A stretch of DNA of 64,000 bases, from NCBI RefSeq assembly GCF_010692325.1, contig NZ_JAAHHW010000005.1, positions 46,446 to 110,445 on the forward strand, in the 5' to 3' direction. This stretch comes from Moorena sp. SIO3I8. GTDB taxonomy: Bacteria > Cyanobacteriota > Cyanobacteriia > Cyanobacteriales > Coleofasciculaceae. The notes under the pieces were generated by a model. That model was not told the origin of the DNA. It saw only the letters and a list, made by a program, of their open reading frames with translations, and did not search any database. Shown piece after piece: positions 8,697 to 17,138 of this stretch (positions are counted from its first letter, which is position 1; every line of letters starts with the position of its first letter). The position numbers and the translations under genes were made by a program.

Positions 8697-9365
8697 ATGC
8701 GCCTTCCCTTACCCCAGTTTACTCCCAGCAATCGCTCAGAACATCACCTTGCTGAGGTGATTGAAACAGCAACTACAGAATTTCTAGCTCAATGTTTAGA
8801 GCCAGAAGATCTAAGCTTTCCGGTCATGCCTCCCTTTGGCAGCTGGGTAAAATCTGTAGATGATGAGTCAGGTAATCAAATTTTTGCTGTAGTTTATTAT
8901 GCTACGACTAGCCCGATTGACTCGGTTCATCGAGCAACAGCTTTAGGATTGTCACTGGCAGAATTACGTGAGCAGCAGCCTCAGATTTTTGCCATGCTCA
9001 AAACTGAGTTTCGTGCTGCCATCGTTGGGTTTATGTCTTCCGAAGAGGGTGTTAATGGTTTTAGCAACCATCACGGTCGAGTCTATCAGTATCTTCCACC
9101 CCGTCCACCGCAAATTCATCAACCTGTCTACCAGTGTGAACCATCAGAGGTTATTCACTTTAGTGAACAGTTGGATTTTTTGCGAACACTTTTGGAAGTC
9201 AATGGTGCCCCAGTAGACCCACTGACAGCAGCTGTGATTAGGGAAGTTTATCGTCTTCGTCAGACTGACCGCGACTGGTTAGTCAAGGCCGGACGAACCT
9301 TGAGTGTCTTACTTAAGGATGATTATGACCGCTTGCGGTATATTTTGAGTCAAATTCATTGTTGA
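8697..9365 (+). CDS. HAS-barrel-like conserved cyanobacterial protein
   Basis: The 222-residue product has an N-terminal segment FPVMPPFGSWVKSVDDESGN followed by IFAVVYYATTSPIDSVHRAT, which resembles the beta-rich HAS-barrel domain of cyanobacterial proteins of unknown role. The rest is predicted helical (EVIHFSEQLDFLRTLLEV; VIREVYRLRQTDRDW). No catalytic motif is visible. Position after ndhS may be conserved but cannot be checked here. The stop codon TGA at 9363-9365 lies inside the right terminus of the adjacent IS605-like element (TTGACATCTCCCCC), so the natural C-terminus may have been altered by that insertion. Confidence 0.7.
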   Translation: MRLPLPQFTPSNRSEHHLAEVIETATTEFLAQCLEPEDLSFPVMPPFGSWVKSVDDESGNQIFAVVYYATTSPIDSVHRATALGLSLAELREQQPQIFAMLKTEFRAAIVGFMSSEEGVNGFSNHHGRVYQYLPPRPPQIHQPVYQCEPSEVIHFSEQLDFLRTLLEVNGAPVDPLTAAVIREVYRLRQTDRDWLVKAGRTLSVLLKDDYDRLRYILSQIHC

Positions 9366-9480
9366 CATCTCCCCCGGTTGAAACACGGGGGATTCTACGA
9401 GGTTGTTACGTGGCAGGTTGAAACCGTGCTACGTAACAACCTCGTTCGATATGATTTTTTCAGGGATTTGAAAATGTCAT
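9362..9480 (-). ncRNA. putative TnpB omega-RNA (reRNA) and right-end hairpins
   Basis: In IS605-type TnpB systems the guide RNA scaffold overlaps the 3' end of tnpB and the right terminus. Here that region folds strongly: CGAGGTTGTTACGT at 9398-9411 pairs perfectly with 9431-9444 (14 bp, with GGTTGAAACC in the loop), and CCCCCG at 9371-9376 pairs with CGGGGG at 9386-9391. The guide would be the sequence just outside 9362, that is, the end of the HAS-barrel gene. The RNA itself is inferred from the family; only the folds are seen. Confidence 0.55.
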
Positions 9481-10786
9481 ATCGATGTGGAACTGTCAAA
9501 AATTCCCTACTCACCTTGGCTAGATCAATACCTAGCTGTGTGGCTACTTTTCTAGCGATGTTAGTCGCTCCATTACAATCAGCGTTAATCAGGCACCCAG
9601 AAGAAGTTTTGTACAATCCACGCTTCACTCTTTTCCCTGACGGTTTCCAGTTCTTGGGTTTTTCACCATAATTTGGAAGGCTGTCTTTGTCTAGGCAAGA
9701 CGCTTTACTGGTGTACGCTTCTTCGGTAATTGTCAGCTTAATCCCATATTCAGGGCAAAGTTGTTCAAGTCTATTGATTAATCTTTTTGTTGGGATAACT
9801 ACAAAGTTCTGATTGCCCCGCTTTCCTATATTGATTGAATCTTTTTGGCGTTCGTTCCAGCCAATTATCAAGTTTCCTACGCGATCACTAAGACAACGGT
9901 TAATAATAAACCTGGCGGCTTTATTAATTGCATCTCGCATCTGGTTGTTTCGTTTCCGTTGGACACGATCGAGATTGGAATCCCAATAAAACTCGGGCTT
10001 ACCAGTTTTATACTTTGCAACCAAACGAGCATACCCTTGGTTCATTGATTTAAGCTTACGACCATCAATGATTAGGCTTTTTCCGTGGGTCGAAACTCCG
10101 GTCAGCCAATTATCGCCACCGTGATCAAAACTCCATGCCTGTGAGTAATCAAGATTTGGGTTACTCTCTACCGGTTTCTTTCCGTCATCAATTACCCAAT
10201 CGATCCACAGCTGCCCCAGATATGGGCGAACAGTTACTTCATTGACCCAATCTGGATCAATGAAATCTGGAGCTTGCAAAGTAATTTTAGTAAGCAGATC
10301 TGGTTTGCTTTCTTTACTTATTGACGGACAAAACAGACCTTCTTTGTAAGTGAGAGCCTGTCTAGGAAAAGTAACAGCAGCCAATCCCCCTTTCTTTCGG
10401 TACCTAAGAAGTTTTGGTCTATCTACTTGGCCTTTGTAGTATAGACCGACAAGTTGGTTATAACTTGTGATTGACTCGGCTACAGATTTAAGGGTTTGTT
10501 GTGCCGACTGAGCGGCCATGGCCTTGTAATGTGGGTTATCTTTCAGTTCTCTACAAAGTTCTGCGTATTTGGTGCTGCACTTGTAAGTTTTCCAGCCATA
10601 ACGCAGAATTTCATCTTTCCAATAAGTTGTATAAGCTTCTGGTTGCTGTTCTAACCATTTGTAATGCTTTTGTTTAGAATAATAAGTCGCACAATTCCAT
10701 AAGTTGTTAGCATTTTCACATTGGAACACCCAGAAAGCTTTATCCTCGTCTGAGAAGTCAGCTCTTACTGAAACCGTCCTATACAT
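9395..10786 (-). CDS. tnpB: TnpB, RNA-guided RuvC nuclease of an IS605-type element
   Basis: The 463-residue protein is a full-length TnpB. RuvC residues are visible: Asp221 in WSFDHGGDNWLTG, Glu312 in IIGWNERQKD and Asp403 in INADCNGATNIAR. The N-terminal half has the wedge and REC-like helical part (NLWNCATYYSKQKHYK; QSAQQTLKSVAESI). The region between Glu312 and Asp403 normally holds a four-cysteine zinc finger; here only TSKASC remains and the second CxxC is replaced by LYKTSSGCLI, so the finger is probably absent in this subgroup. The start is preceded by a strong AAGGAGGTGA ribosome site at about 10794-10803. The protein is likely active as an RNA-guided DNA cutter. Confidence 0.9.
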   Translation of the reverse strand: MYRTVSVRADFSDEDKAFWVFQCENANNLWNCATYYSKQKHYKWLEQQPEAYTTYWKDEILRYGWKTYKCSTKYAELCRELKDNPHYKAMAAQSAQQTLKSVAESITSYNQLVGLYYKGQVDRPKLLRYRKKGGLAAVTFPRQALTYKEGLFCPSISKESKPDLLTKITLQAPDFIDPDWVNEVTVRPYLGQLWIDWVIDDGKKPVESNPNLDYSQAWSFDHGGDNWLTGVSTHGKSLIIDGRKLKSMNQGYARLVAKYKTGKPEFYWDSNLDRVQRKRNNQMRDAINKAARFIINRCLSDRVGNLIIGWNERQKDSINIGKRGNQNFVVIPTKRLINRLEQLCPEYGIKLTITEEAYTSKASCLDKDSLPNYGEKPKNWKPSGKRVKRGLYKTSSGCLINADCNGATNIARKVATQLGIDLAKVSREFLTVPHRYDIFKSLKKSYRTRLLRSTVSTCHVTTS

Positions 10787-10843
10787 TTGTCATCACCTCC
10801 TTGGTTTGTTAGAATACCTTCAGTATAGACGTTGGTTCTAAAC

Positions 10844-11044
10844 ATGTCAACAACAAATGAGCGGAAAACAAAAAAAAGGATGAGGGGGATACCCGTACAT
10901 CATGATGAACTAAAAAAGCCCCATACAGTTTGGCTTACCGGGGCTGCGTGGAAGTGGCTTCAATTGTCAGCTAAAGAGTCAAATACTAGTGTTGGGGAAT
11001 TTCTGGAAAATTGGATAAGAAAAGAGATGGACACGACTGGATAA
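10844..11044 (+). CDS. small ribbon-helix-helix-like protein carried by the TnpB element
   Basis: The ATG at 10844 gives 66 residues starting MSTTNERKTKKRMRGIPVHH. After a basic N-terminus, HTVWLT (strand), GAAWKWLQLSAKESN (helix) and SVGEFLENWIRKE (helix) follow the beta-alpha-alpha order of CopG/Arc-type DNA-binding proteins. It is divergent from tnpB with only 57 bp between the two starts, and it lies within the element termini, so it may repress the shared promoter region. A similar LTPSSIKKLDKLAKRLKSSRSELVE protein lies upstream of the second tnpB (29605-29817). The function is inferred from the fold pattern and position. Confidence 0.6.
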   Translation: MSTTNERKTKKRMRGIPVHHDELKKPHTVWLTGAAWKWLQLSAKESNTSVGEFLENWIRKEMDTTG

Positions 11045-11117
11045 ATCCAGTCTCTGAGTTTCACCCTCTATGCAAGAAAAGGGAGGCTCTAACATTTCAG
11101 GATGTTTTGGTAGTATC

Positions 11118-11158
11118 GTCATCCCCCGTTAACCCTCACGGGTATAATGGGGGATGAC
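11118..11158. repeat. left-end hairpin of the IS605-like element
   Basis: GTCATCCCCC at 11118-11127 pairs perfectly with GGGGGATGAC at 11149-11158; a smaller CCCTCACGGG palindrome lies in the loop. It mirrors the hairpin at the other end of the element and probably marks the left terminus. Confidence 0.65.
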
Positions 11159-11227
11159 TACGAATTACTTGACAAATTACTTTTTTAGTTTCCTGGTTAT
11201 AAAAGTCGAAGTAACGGTTAATACATA

Positions 11228-11325
11228 TTTCTGTTTCCCTATTCCCTACTCCCTATTCCCTATTCCCTATTCCCTATTCCCTATTCCCTATTCCCTACTC
11301 CCTATTCCCTATTCCCTTTACTCAT
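11228..11325. repeat. heptameric CCCTATT/CCCTACT tandem repeat
   Basis: About 13 consecutive seven-base units (TTCCCTA, TCCCTAC variants) form a near-perfect array next to the 3' end of the coiled-coil gene. It resembles the short tandemly repeated repetitive sequences described in filamentous cyanobacteria. No coding role is likely. Confidence 0.9.
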
Positions 11326-11785
11326 TACCAGCTTCATCAATTTGAGCCTCCAATTGGGCTACCTTTTGCTCCAGCTGTTGCTTTTCCAATTTCAAGTTTT
11401 CTGCTAAGGCTTCAATTTTTTCGCGACGTGCTTCTACTTCTAAATCGCGGATATCTAACCCTTGGCTTTTCAAGGTTAGCTCTTGCCGCCATTGTTCAGC
11501 CCGTTTCATTTCTTCCTCTAAAAAGGTAGACTTAACCTCAGCTGTTAAATACTTCTTGACTAAATCTAACACCCAATCGGTGGCAGATTGAATAGTGATC
11601 ACCTCTTGAGTTTCAGCCAGATCGATTAAGACTAAGCAACCTTCTTTAAAAGCTTGGGAATTACTAAACGCCACAGGTCTTGGCTCAATGACTTCCCAGA
11701 ATTGATCAGAGTTTTGGCGGGCAAGTAGTTGCAATTGGAGCCCGCCAAAATCATCATTGTCTTGAACTTGAGCTAGGTGTAGCAT
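11318..11785 (-). CDS. conserved hypothetical protein with C-terminal coiled coil
   Basis: The 155-residue product has a globular N-terminal half (LQLQLLARQNSDQFWEVIEP; CLVLIDLAETQEVITIQSA) and a long charged helix from about residue 85 to the end (EEEMKRAEQWRQEL; EKQQLEQKVAQLEAQIDEAG) with heptad spacing. There is no signal peptide or membrane helix. It follows valS on the same strand after 22 bp, so the two are probably co-transcribed. I do not recognise a characterised family; composition and codon use look native. Confidence 0.75.
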   Translation of the reverse strand: MLHLAQVQDNDDFGGLQLQLLARQNSDQFWEVIEPRPVAFSNSQAFKEGCLVLIDLAETQEVITIQSATDWVLDLVKKYLTAEVKSTFLEEEMKRAEQWRQELTLKSQGLDIRDLEVEARREKIEALAENLKLEKQQLEQKVAQLEAQIDEAGNE

Positions 11786-11807
11786 TATCGGTTTGATTGA
11801 AATTTGT

Positions 11808-14800
11808 TTAAAGTCTATTTAAGCGATCGCGTAAAATAGACTCTTGCTTTTTAGCCTCAGCTAAAGCCTCTTGAGCACCCTTAACCACAGCTTCTGGAGC
11901 TTTACTCACAAAGTTCTTATTACCCAGACGCCCAGACAAGGATTTGACTTCCGCCTCTACTTTACGTAACTTCTTTTCTAACTTAGCCCGTAGAGCATCC
12001 ACATCCACCACACCAGTTAGGGGAATTAGCACCTGGACAGTACCGACTACACCCGCCATGGTATTTTTAACCTCTTTGTCCAAGGCTGGAGTGATGGTTA
12101 ATTGATTGACCTTACCTAAGTCTTTGATATAGGCAAGACCCGCCTCCAAAATTTGACGTTCGTCACTGTTGCTGCTTTGCAGAATAACAGGTGCGGTCAC
12201 CCCTGGTTTAATCTCTGCCTCAGCCCGGAGGTTGCGGATAGTACGGATTGTACCAATCAGCAGCTCAAACCTTTGCTCTAGTTCTGAGTCAATTAGAGAA
12301 CTTGGGGATATTGAAGAGTGGGTATTGCCTATTGACGAAAGGTCATGGTCTATTTTAACGTCTCCCTCTTCTATATCTTTGATATCTTCTATATCTTTAA
12401 TATCTTTTCCCTGTTTGATATTTCCATCAATAATCCCCATTTTGGACTCGATTTCCTTCAATTCCGAAGATTGCTGAGTGTCTTCCTGGCCAACAATTTC
12501 TGCTTTGATGGATTGAATTTTTTGAGATAACTCTTGACGATTTTCAGCCTTGAGCACATAACGGGAAACAAACCAAATGGCATATCCTAGACCAATCAGT
12601 TCTAAACTAGTTGAGACTAAGGAAATGCGATTGAGCGCACCCACGAAGGCTGTGAGGATATTCAGGGCAATAATTCCTCCGACAACCAACCCTGCTGCGA
12701 TTATCGGTTCTTTGTAGTCCTCGAACAACTTCCTAGAAATTTCTCGCACTTTAAACAATACAGCTACACTTTGCTTAGAGATTTCCTTTTCCTTAGACAA
12801 AGATGTTCCTGACCTCGGTGATTGGGCATCAGGATAATCGGATGTATTATCGGTTAGCAGTTCGCTGTCCGTTGTCTGTAGTTCCTCTTCCCCAGTTTGA
12901 CCATCTAGGTACTCTATAGGATAAGGTTGTAGCGCCAACACCTCCCCAGATTTCTGGGTCAAGGTGTGCCAGATTTCTTCAGTGATATGGGGCATGAATG
13001 GATGGAGTAGCTTTAGGATACCCTCTAAAACGCAAGCTAGAGTTTGCTGTGCCACAACCCGCGACGCAGAATTGGCATCCTGACGCAGCCTAGATTTAAC
13101 CAGTTCAATGTACCAATCACAAAAATCACCCCAGATGAACTCATAAAGTCCCTTAGCCGCTTCTCCCAAGCCATAACCATCTAGATAATCCCTAGTTTGA
13201 CGCACCACTTGATGAAAACGGGAAAGAATCCAGCGATCGCATAATTCCAATGCCTCTACTGTTGGTTGACCCAACTCTTCGGGAGTCTTACCATCAAGGT
13301 TTAGCATTACAAACCGGGCTGCATTCCACAGTTTATTGGCAAAATTGCGGGATGCTTCTACAGAAGCTGACTCATCCGTCTTGCGGTCATACTCTAATCG
13401 GATATCTTGACCTGCACCTGCCACTTCCCGAACCAAAGTATAGCGCACGGCATCCGTACCATACTTGTCAATCAGGATTAAGGGGTCAATACCATTATTA
13501 GCCGACTTAGACATTTTCTTATTGTTCTCATCCCGCACTAGCCCGTGGATGTAAACACTCTTAAACGGCATTTGACCCGTAAAATGTCCTGCCATCATGG
13601 TCATGCGGGCAACCCAGAAGAAAATGATGTCAAAACCTGTTACCAGGGTGGTAGTGGGATAGTAAGTCTTCAAATCCTTGGTCTCCTCAGGCCACCCCAT
13701 AGTCGAGAATGGCCACAATCCTGAAGAAAACCAGGTATCCAGCACATCTGAGTCTTGCTCTAGCTTGACATTTTCTCCAAATTTTGCTATTGCTTTCTTC
13801 TTAGCCTCTGCTTCATGGTGAGCCACAATAAACGGAGTCTCGCTAGTGATTGTGCCATTGGTTTCACTTACCACATACCAAGCCGGGATTTGGTGTCCCC
13901 ACCAGAGTTGGCGGGAGATGCACCAGTCTTTTAATTTCACCAGCCAATCTCGGTAAACCTTAGTCCAACGTTCCGGGATAAATACTGGTGAATGGTGCTG
14001 GTCAAGAGACTCTAGGGCTCGGTCAGCTAGGGGGCGAATTTTGACAAACCATTGCGTTGAGATTAGGGGTTCAACAGGAACCTTTCCGCGATCGCTATAG
14101 GGTACCGTATGTTTGTAGTCCTCTACCTTAACCAACAGCTCTTCTGCTTCCAGCTGCTTCACCACATTTTTCCGGGCTTCAAACCGGTCTTGTCCTTGGA
14201 AAGGGCCAGCCTTTTCATTTAACGTGCCATTCTTATTCATGATGTTAATGAATGGCAGATTATGACGCTGACCCATTTGAAAGTCATTAGGGTCATGGGC
14301 AGGAGTTACCTTGACACAACCGGTGCCAAACCCTGGATCAACCAACTCATCAGCAATAATCGGAATTTCTCGTCCCATAATTGGCAAGGTTAGAGTTTTA
14401 CCAATTAAATCCTGGTAGCGTTCATCATTAGGATTAACTGCAACCGCCGTATCTCCCAACATAGTTTCTGGTCTAGTCGTAGCTACTTCCACAAAACCAT
14501 TGCTATCAGTAAGGGGATATCGAAAATGCCACAAATGCCCATCTACTTCCTTATTTTCCACTTCCAAATCTGAGACAGCGGATTGGGAAGCTGGACACCA
14601 GTTGACCATATATTCGCCCCGGTAAATCAGTCCCTGATCATAAAGTTGGACAAAGGCTTCAATTACCGCTTTCGATAAGCCTTCATCCATAGTGAACCGT
14701 TCCCGGGACCAATCCACCGAAACCCCCAAACGCCTCAGCTGGTTAACGATGGTGCCACCTGATTCTTCCTTCCACTCCCAAGCCAGTTCAAGAAACTTTT

Positions 14801-15140
14801 CCCGTCCCAAGTCATAGCGGGTTTTGCCTTCAGCTTCTAGCTGTCTATCGAGAATGGTTTGTACAGCAATACTAGCGTGGTCAGTTCCCGGTAGCCACAG
14901 GGTATTGCGTCCTGTCATCCGGTGGTAACGGACGAGGGTATCAATCAGAGCACTCTCGAAGGCGTGACCCATGTGCAACTTCCCAGTAACGTTAGGTGGG
15001 GGGATAACAACGCAATAGGGTTCACCCTGGTGATTGGGGTCAGCTTTGAAAACTTGGTTTTCTTCCCAGTATTTTTGCCACTTGGCTTCGGTGGTTTTGG
15101 GTTCGTATTTGGTTGCCAGGGTGGGTGTGCTTGCGGTCAT
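11808..15140 (-). CDS. valS: valyl-tRNA synthetase with inserted CAAD membrane-anchor domain
   Basis: The class I signatures are intact: HMGH at residues 56-59 ([14 protein letters not shown]) and KMSKS near residue 541 ([12 protein letters not shown]). The editing domain ([15 protein letters not shown]) and anticodon-binding region ([12 protein letters not shown]) follow. At 1110 residues it is about 200 longer than usual. The extra part, about residues 785-935, has the CAAD pattern: an amphipathic lead ([17 protein letters not shown]), a glycine-rich membrane helix ([15 protein letters not shown]), a second helix ([17 protein letters not shown]) and an acidic linker with [14 protein letters not shown] repeats. 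The C-terminal coiled-coil arm ends normally. CAAD domains anchor synthetases to thylakoids in other cyanobacteria; valine charging should be unaffected. Confidence 0.95.
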   Translation of the reverse strand: MTASTPTLATKYEPKTTEAKWQKYWEENQVFKADPNHQGEPYCVVIPPPNVTGKLHMGHAFESALIDTLVRYHRMTGRNTLWLPGTDHASIAVQTILDRQLEAEGKTRYDLGREKFLELAWEWKEESGGTIVNQLRRLGVSVDWSRERFTMDEGLSKAVIEAFVQLYDQGLIYRGEYMVNWCPASQSAVSDLEVENKEVDGHLWHFRYPLTDSNGFVEVATTRPETMLGDTAVAVNPNDERYQDLIGKTLTLPIMGREIPIIADELVDPGFGTGCVKVTPAHDPNDFQMGQRHNLPFINIMNKNGTLNEKAGPFQGQDRFEARKNVVKQLEAEELLVKVEDYKHTVPYSDRGKVPVEPLISTQWFVKIRPLADRALESLDQHHSPVFIPERWTKVYRDWLVKLKDWCISRQLWWGHQIPAWYVVSETNGTITSETPFIVAHHEAEAKKKAIAKFGENVKLEQDSDVLDTWFSSGLWPFSTMGWPEETKDLKTYYPTTTLVTGFDIIFFWVARMTMMAGHFTGQMPFKSVYIHGLVRDENNKKMSKSANNGIDPLILIDKYGTDAVRYTLVREVAGAGQDIRLEYDRKTDESASVEASRNFANKLWNAARFVMLNLDGKTPEELGQPTVEALELCDRWILSRFHQVVRQTRDYLDGYGLGEAAKGLYEFIWGDFCDWYIELVKSRLRQDANSASRVVAQQTLACVLEGILKLLHPFMPHITEEIWHTLTQKSGEVLALQPYPIEYLDGQTGEEELQTTDSELLTDNTSDYPDAQSPRSGTSLSKEKEISKQSVAVLFKVREISRKLFEDYKEPIIAAGLVVGGIIALNILTAFVGALNRISLVSTSLELIGLGYAIWFVSRYVLKAENRQELSQKIQSIKAEIVGQEDTQQSSELKEIESKMGIIDGNIKQGKDIKDIEDIKDIEEGDVKIDHDLSSIGNTHSSISPSSLIDSELEQRFELLIGTIRTIRNLRAEAEIKPGVTAPVILQSSNSDERQILEAGLAYIKDLGKVNQLTITPALDKEVKNTMAGVVGTVQVLIPLTGVVDVDALRAKLEKKLRKVEAEVKSLSGRLGNKNFVSKAPEAVVKGAQEALAEAKKQESILRDRLNRL

Positions 15141-15450
15141 GCTGGGAATGGTGAATAGATGGGCCTACCTCAATTTTGCCACAGGCTCAAGGTATAGTTA
15201 AGTAAATAAACGGCAAAGACGGGAAGGATGCGTGCGGCAGAAAAGCAGGGGAGCATGAGTCGGTGGGCAGTCACCAATTACCTGTGCAGCTAATAAATAG
15301 ATAAATACAGAAAACCCAGTCGTCTTCGCGGTTGATGAATCGATATCAACACCTCAGAGTCACCCTATCAGCATTTAGAAAAATTTCCACATCCACAGTC
15401 AGATAAAGTGTCATGCTATTCATATAACAAATGAATAGCAGAACAACTGA

Positions 15451-15801
<351 letters not shown>

Positions 15802-15830
15802 ATACCCTATATACCAATATACCAAGGGAG

Positions 15831-15875
15831 CTGAGGCACGGTTTACCGAGTTAGCGTGCCTCAGTCGATTTTTAT
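15831..15875 (+). terminator. rho-independent terminator of glnB
   Basis: CTGAGGCACG at 15831-15840 pairs perfectly with CGTGCCTCAG at 15855-15864, followed by TCGATTTTTAT. It sits 30 bp after the glnB stop and also just beyond the convergent rdgB stop. Confidence 0.85.
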
Positions 15876-15903
15876 AGGGAGTTGACGGTTTTAGCCACGC
15901 TAG

Positions 15904-16482
15904 TTAAGATAGCTGTTTCAACTGAGGTAGTAGTAATTCAAAAGCCTTGCCACGATGAGAGCAAGATCGCTTCATCTGAGGCTCCATCTCAGCAAAGGTT
16001 AACCCCTGCTCTGGAACCAAAAAAATTGGGTCGTAGCCAAAGCCACCAGTTCCCCGAGGAGCTGGCAAAATTTCCCCCCGACAAATCCCTTCCGCTTGGA
16101 GAGCGATCGCACCATCTGGACGAGCAATCGCCACTACACAAACAAACTGGGCTTGCCGATTCACTTCCAAACCTAGCTCCCCCAGTAGCCGCTCAATTCG
16201 CTCTTGGTCGGTTTTGCCATAGCGTGCAGAATAAATCCCTGGAGCACCATCTAGGGCATCGACTTGCAAACCGGAATCATCAGCAATTGCCCATTGCCCA
16301 GTTGCCTGGGCTACTACTGATGCCTTCAGACAAGCATTGGCAGTAAATGTATCTCCAGTTTCTTCAATCTCTAGCTCTGGTGGCTTTAACTGCAATTCCC
16401 AGTCCAAAGAATCTAGGTATGTCTGCATCTCCTGCAGCTTACCAGGATTGCCTGTAGCTACAACCAGCAATTTTGGCAGCAA
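15904..16482 (-). CDS. rdgB: RdgB/HAM1-type XTP/dITP diphosphatase
   Basis: The core VVATGNPGKLQEMQTYL, ADDSGLQVDALDGAPGIYSA, GTGGFGYDPIFLVPE and MKRSCSHRGKAFE matches the house-cleaning pyrophosphatase that removes non-canonical purine triphosphates. From a TTG at 16482 (LLPKLLVVATG) the product is about 192 residues, the normal size. The frame stays open upstream to an ATG at 16606-16608, but those 42 residues read through a mobile-element right-end remnant (16541-16612) and are unlike the family, so they are probably not native. No ATG lies close to the conserved start, so the true initiation site is uncertain. Confidence 0.9.
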   Translation of the reverse strand: MLPKLLVVATGNPGKLQEMQTYLDSLDWELQLKPPELEIEETGDTFTANACLKASVVAQATGQWAIADDSGLQVDALDGAPGIYSARYGKTDQERIERLLGELGLEVNRQAQFVCVVAIARPDGAIALQAEGICRGEILPAPRGTGGFGYDPIFLVPEQGLTFAEMEPQMKRSCSHRGKAFELLLPQLKQLS

Positions 16483-16540
16483 ATTTGGGGTTTGATGTTG
16501 GGATTTTGGATTACTCAAAGCAACAAGGTCAGATTTTGAG

Positions 16541-16612
16541 TTCTCCCTGGTTTGAAAACACAGGGATTCTAAGCTGATGTCGTTACGCGGGTTGAAACCG
16601 CGCTCCACGACG
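16541..16612. repeat. solo right-end remnant of an IS605-type element
   Basis: The sequence parallels the right end of the TnpB element at 9362-9444: CTCCCTG...CACAGGGATTC hairpin, GATTCTA, then a second stem-loop with the same GGTTGAAACC loop core (16579-16610). No tnpB lies beside it. It overlaps the upstream part of the rdgB frame and may affect that gene's expression. Confidence 0.6.
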
Positions 16613-17138
16613 CTTACTATACTAAAGCCTAGAGTAACCTAGTCTATATAGTTTGGCAGACTCAACACTGCCCTACCTCCCTCGGATTAACTCAAACAGT
16701 TAACCTGTGGATTTACTTTCAATTTAACTAGCTTTCGGAGTGGTTGTACCAACAAATTAGGGCAATAAATCACTACTTTTTGCTGCGTTACTTGCCTGTA
16801 CCATAGTCGTAGGATATACCCCGTCTCTTCCTGGCCGGAATTTCACCGTACTAGCAAAATATAAACGTGACCAACCTTGTCCCTACTTACCATTCTATTC
16901 TAACACAATTGCCTGGATTTATCCCGGCGCACTCGCTGTCCACTCAATAAATTAAGTGGCTAACCCTAGTTTGTTGTTTTTCTGTTTGATGAAAGGTTAA
17001 CTAGCAATCAGAGTCAGTTCGATACAGCTCAAGCAGCGTTTAATGCCCGATTGCGATCTTACTCACCAAAGCCCAGATTTTCAATAACCCAACCAAAACT
17101 AGCCAATCCAAAATCCAACATTAATCCCAAATTTAACT
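16613..17138. other. intergenic region, nothing recognised
   Basis: About 520 bp between the convergent-side ends of phosphoglucomutase and the upstream side of rdgB. All frames contain frequent stops. A minus-strand GGTGAAATTCCGGC near 16845 recalls a cobalamin riboswitch core but the rest of that fold is absent. Confidence 0.5.

Larger units (their letters stand above)
9362..11160 (-). mobile_element. IS605/IS1341-type element with tnpB and a divergent small gene, no tnpA
   Basis: The right terminus near 9362 has the typical TTGACATCTCCCCC end followed by two hairpins (9371-9391 and 9398-9444). The left terminus has the hairpin GTCATCCCCC/GGGGGATGAC at 11118-11158. Between them lie TnpB on the minus strand and a divergent 66-residue ORF. 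No HUH Y1 transposase (TnpA) is present, so movement would need one in trans. Boundaries are estimates from the hairpins; IS605-type elements make no target duplication. Confidence 0.75.

Noticed and set aside
11154..11345. 63-residue open frame with repeated PYSLFPI
   Set aside because: It is translated heptamer repeat DNA with no start context.
16780..16900. Cobalamin-riboswitch-like GGTGAAATTCCGGC on the minus strand
   Set aside because: Only the short core resembles the class; the downstream CCCGCCACTG-type part and the paired flanks are missing, and rdgB is not a plausible target.
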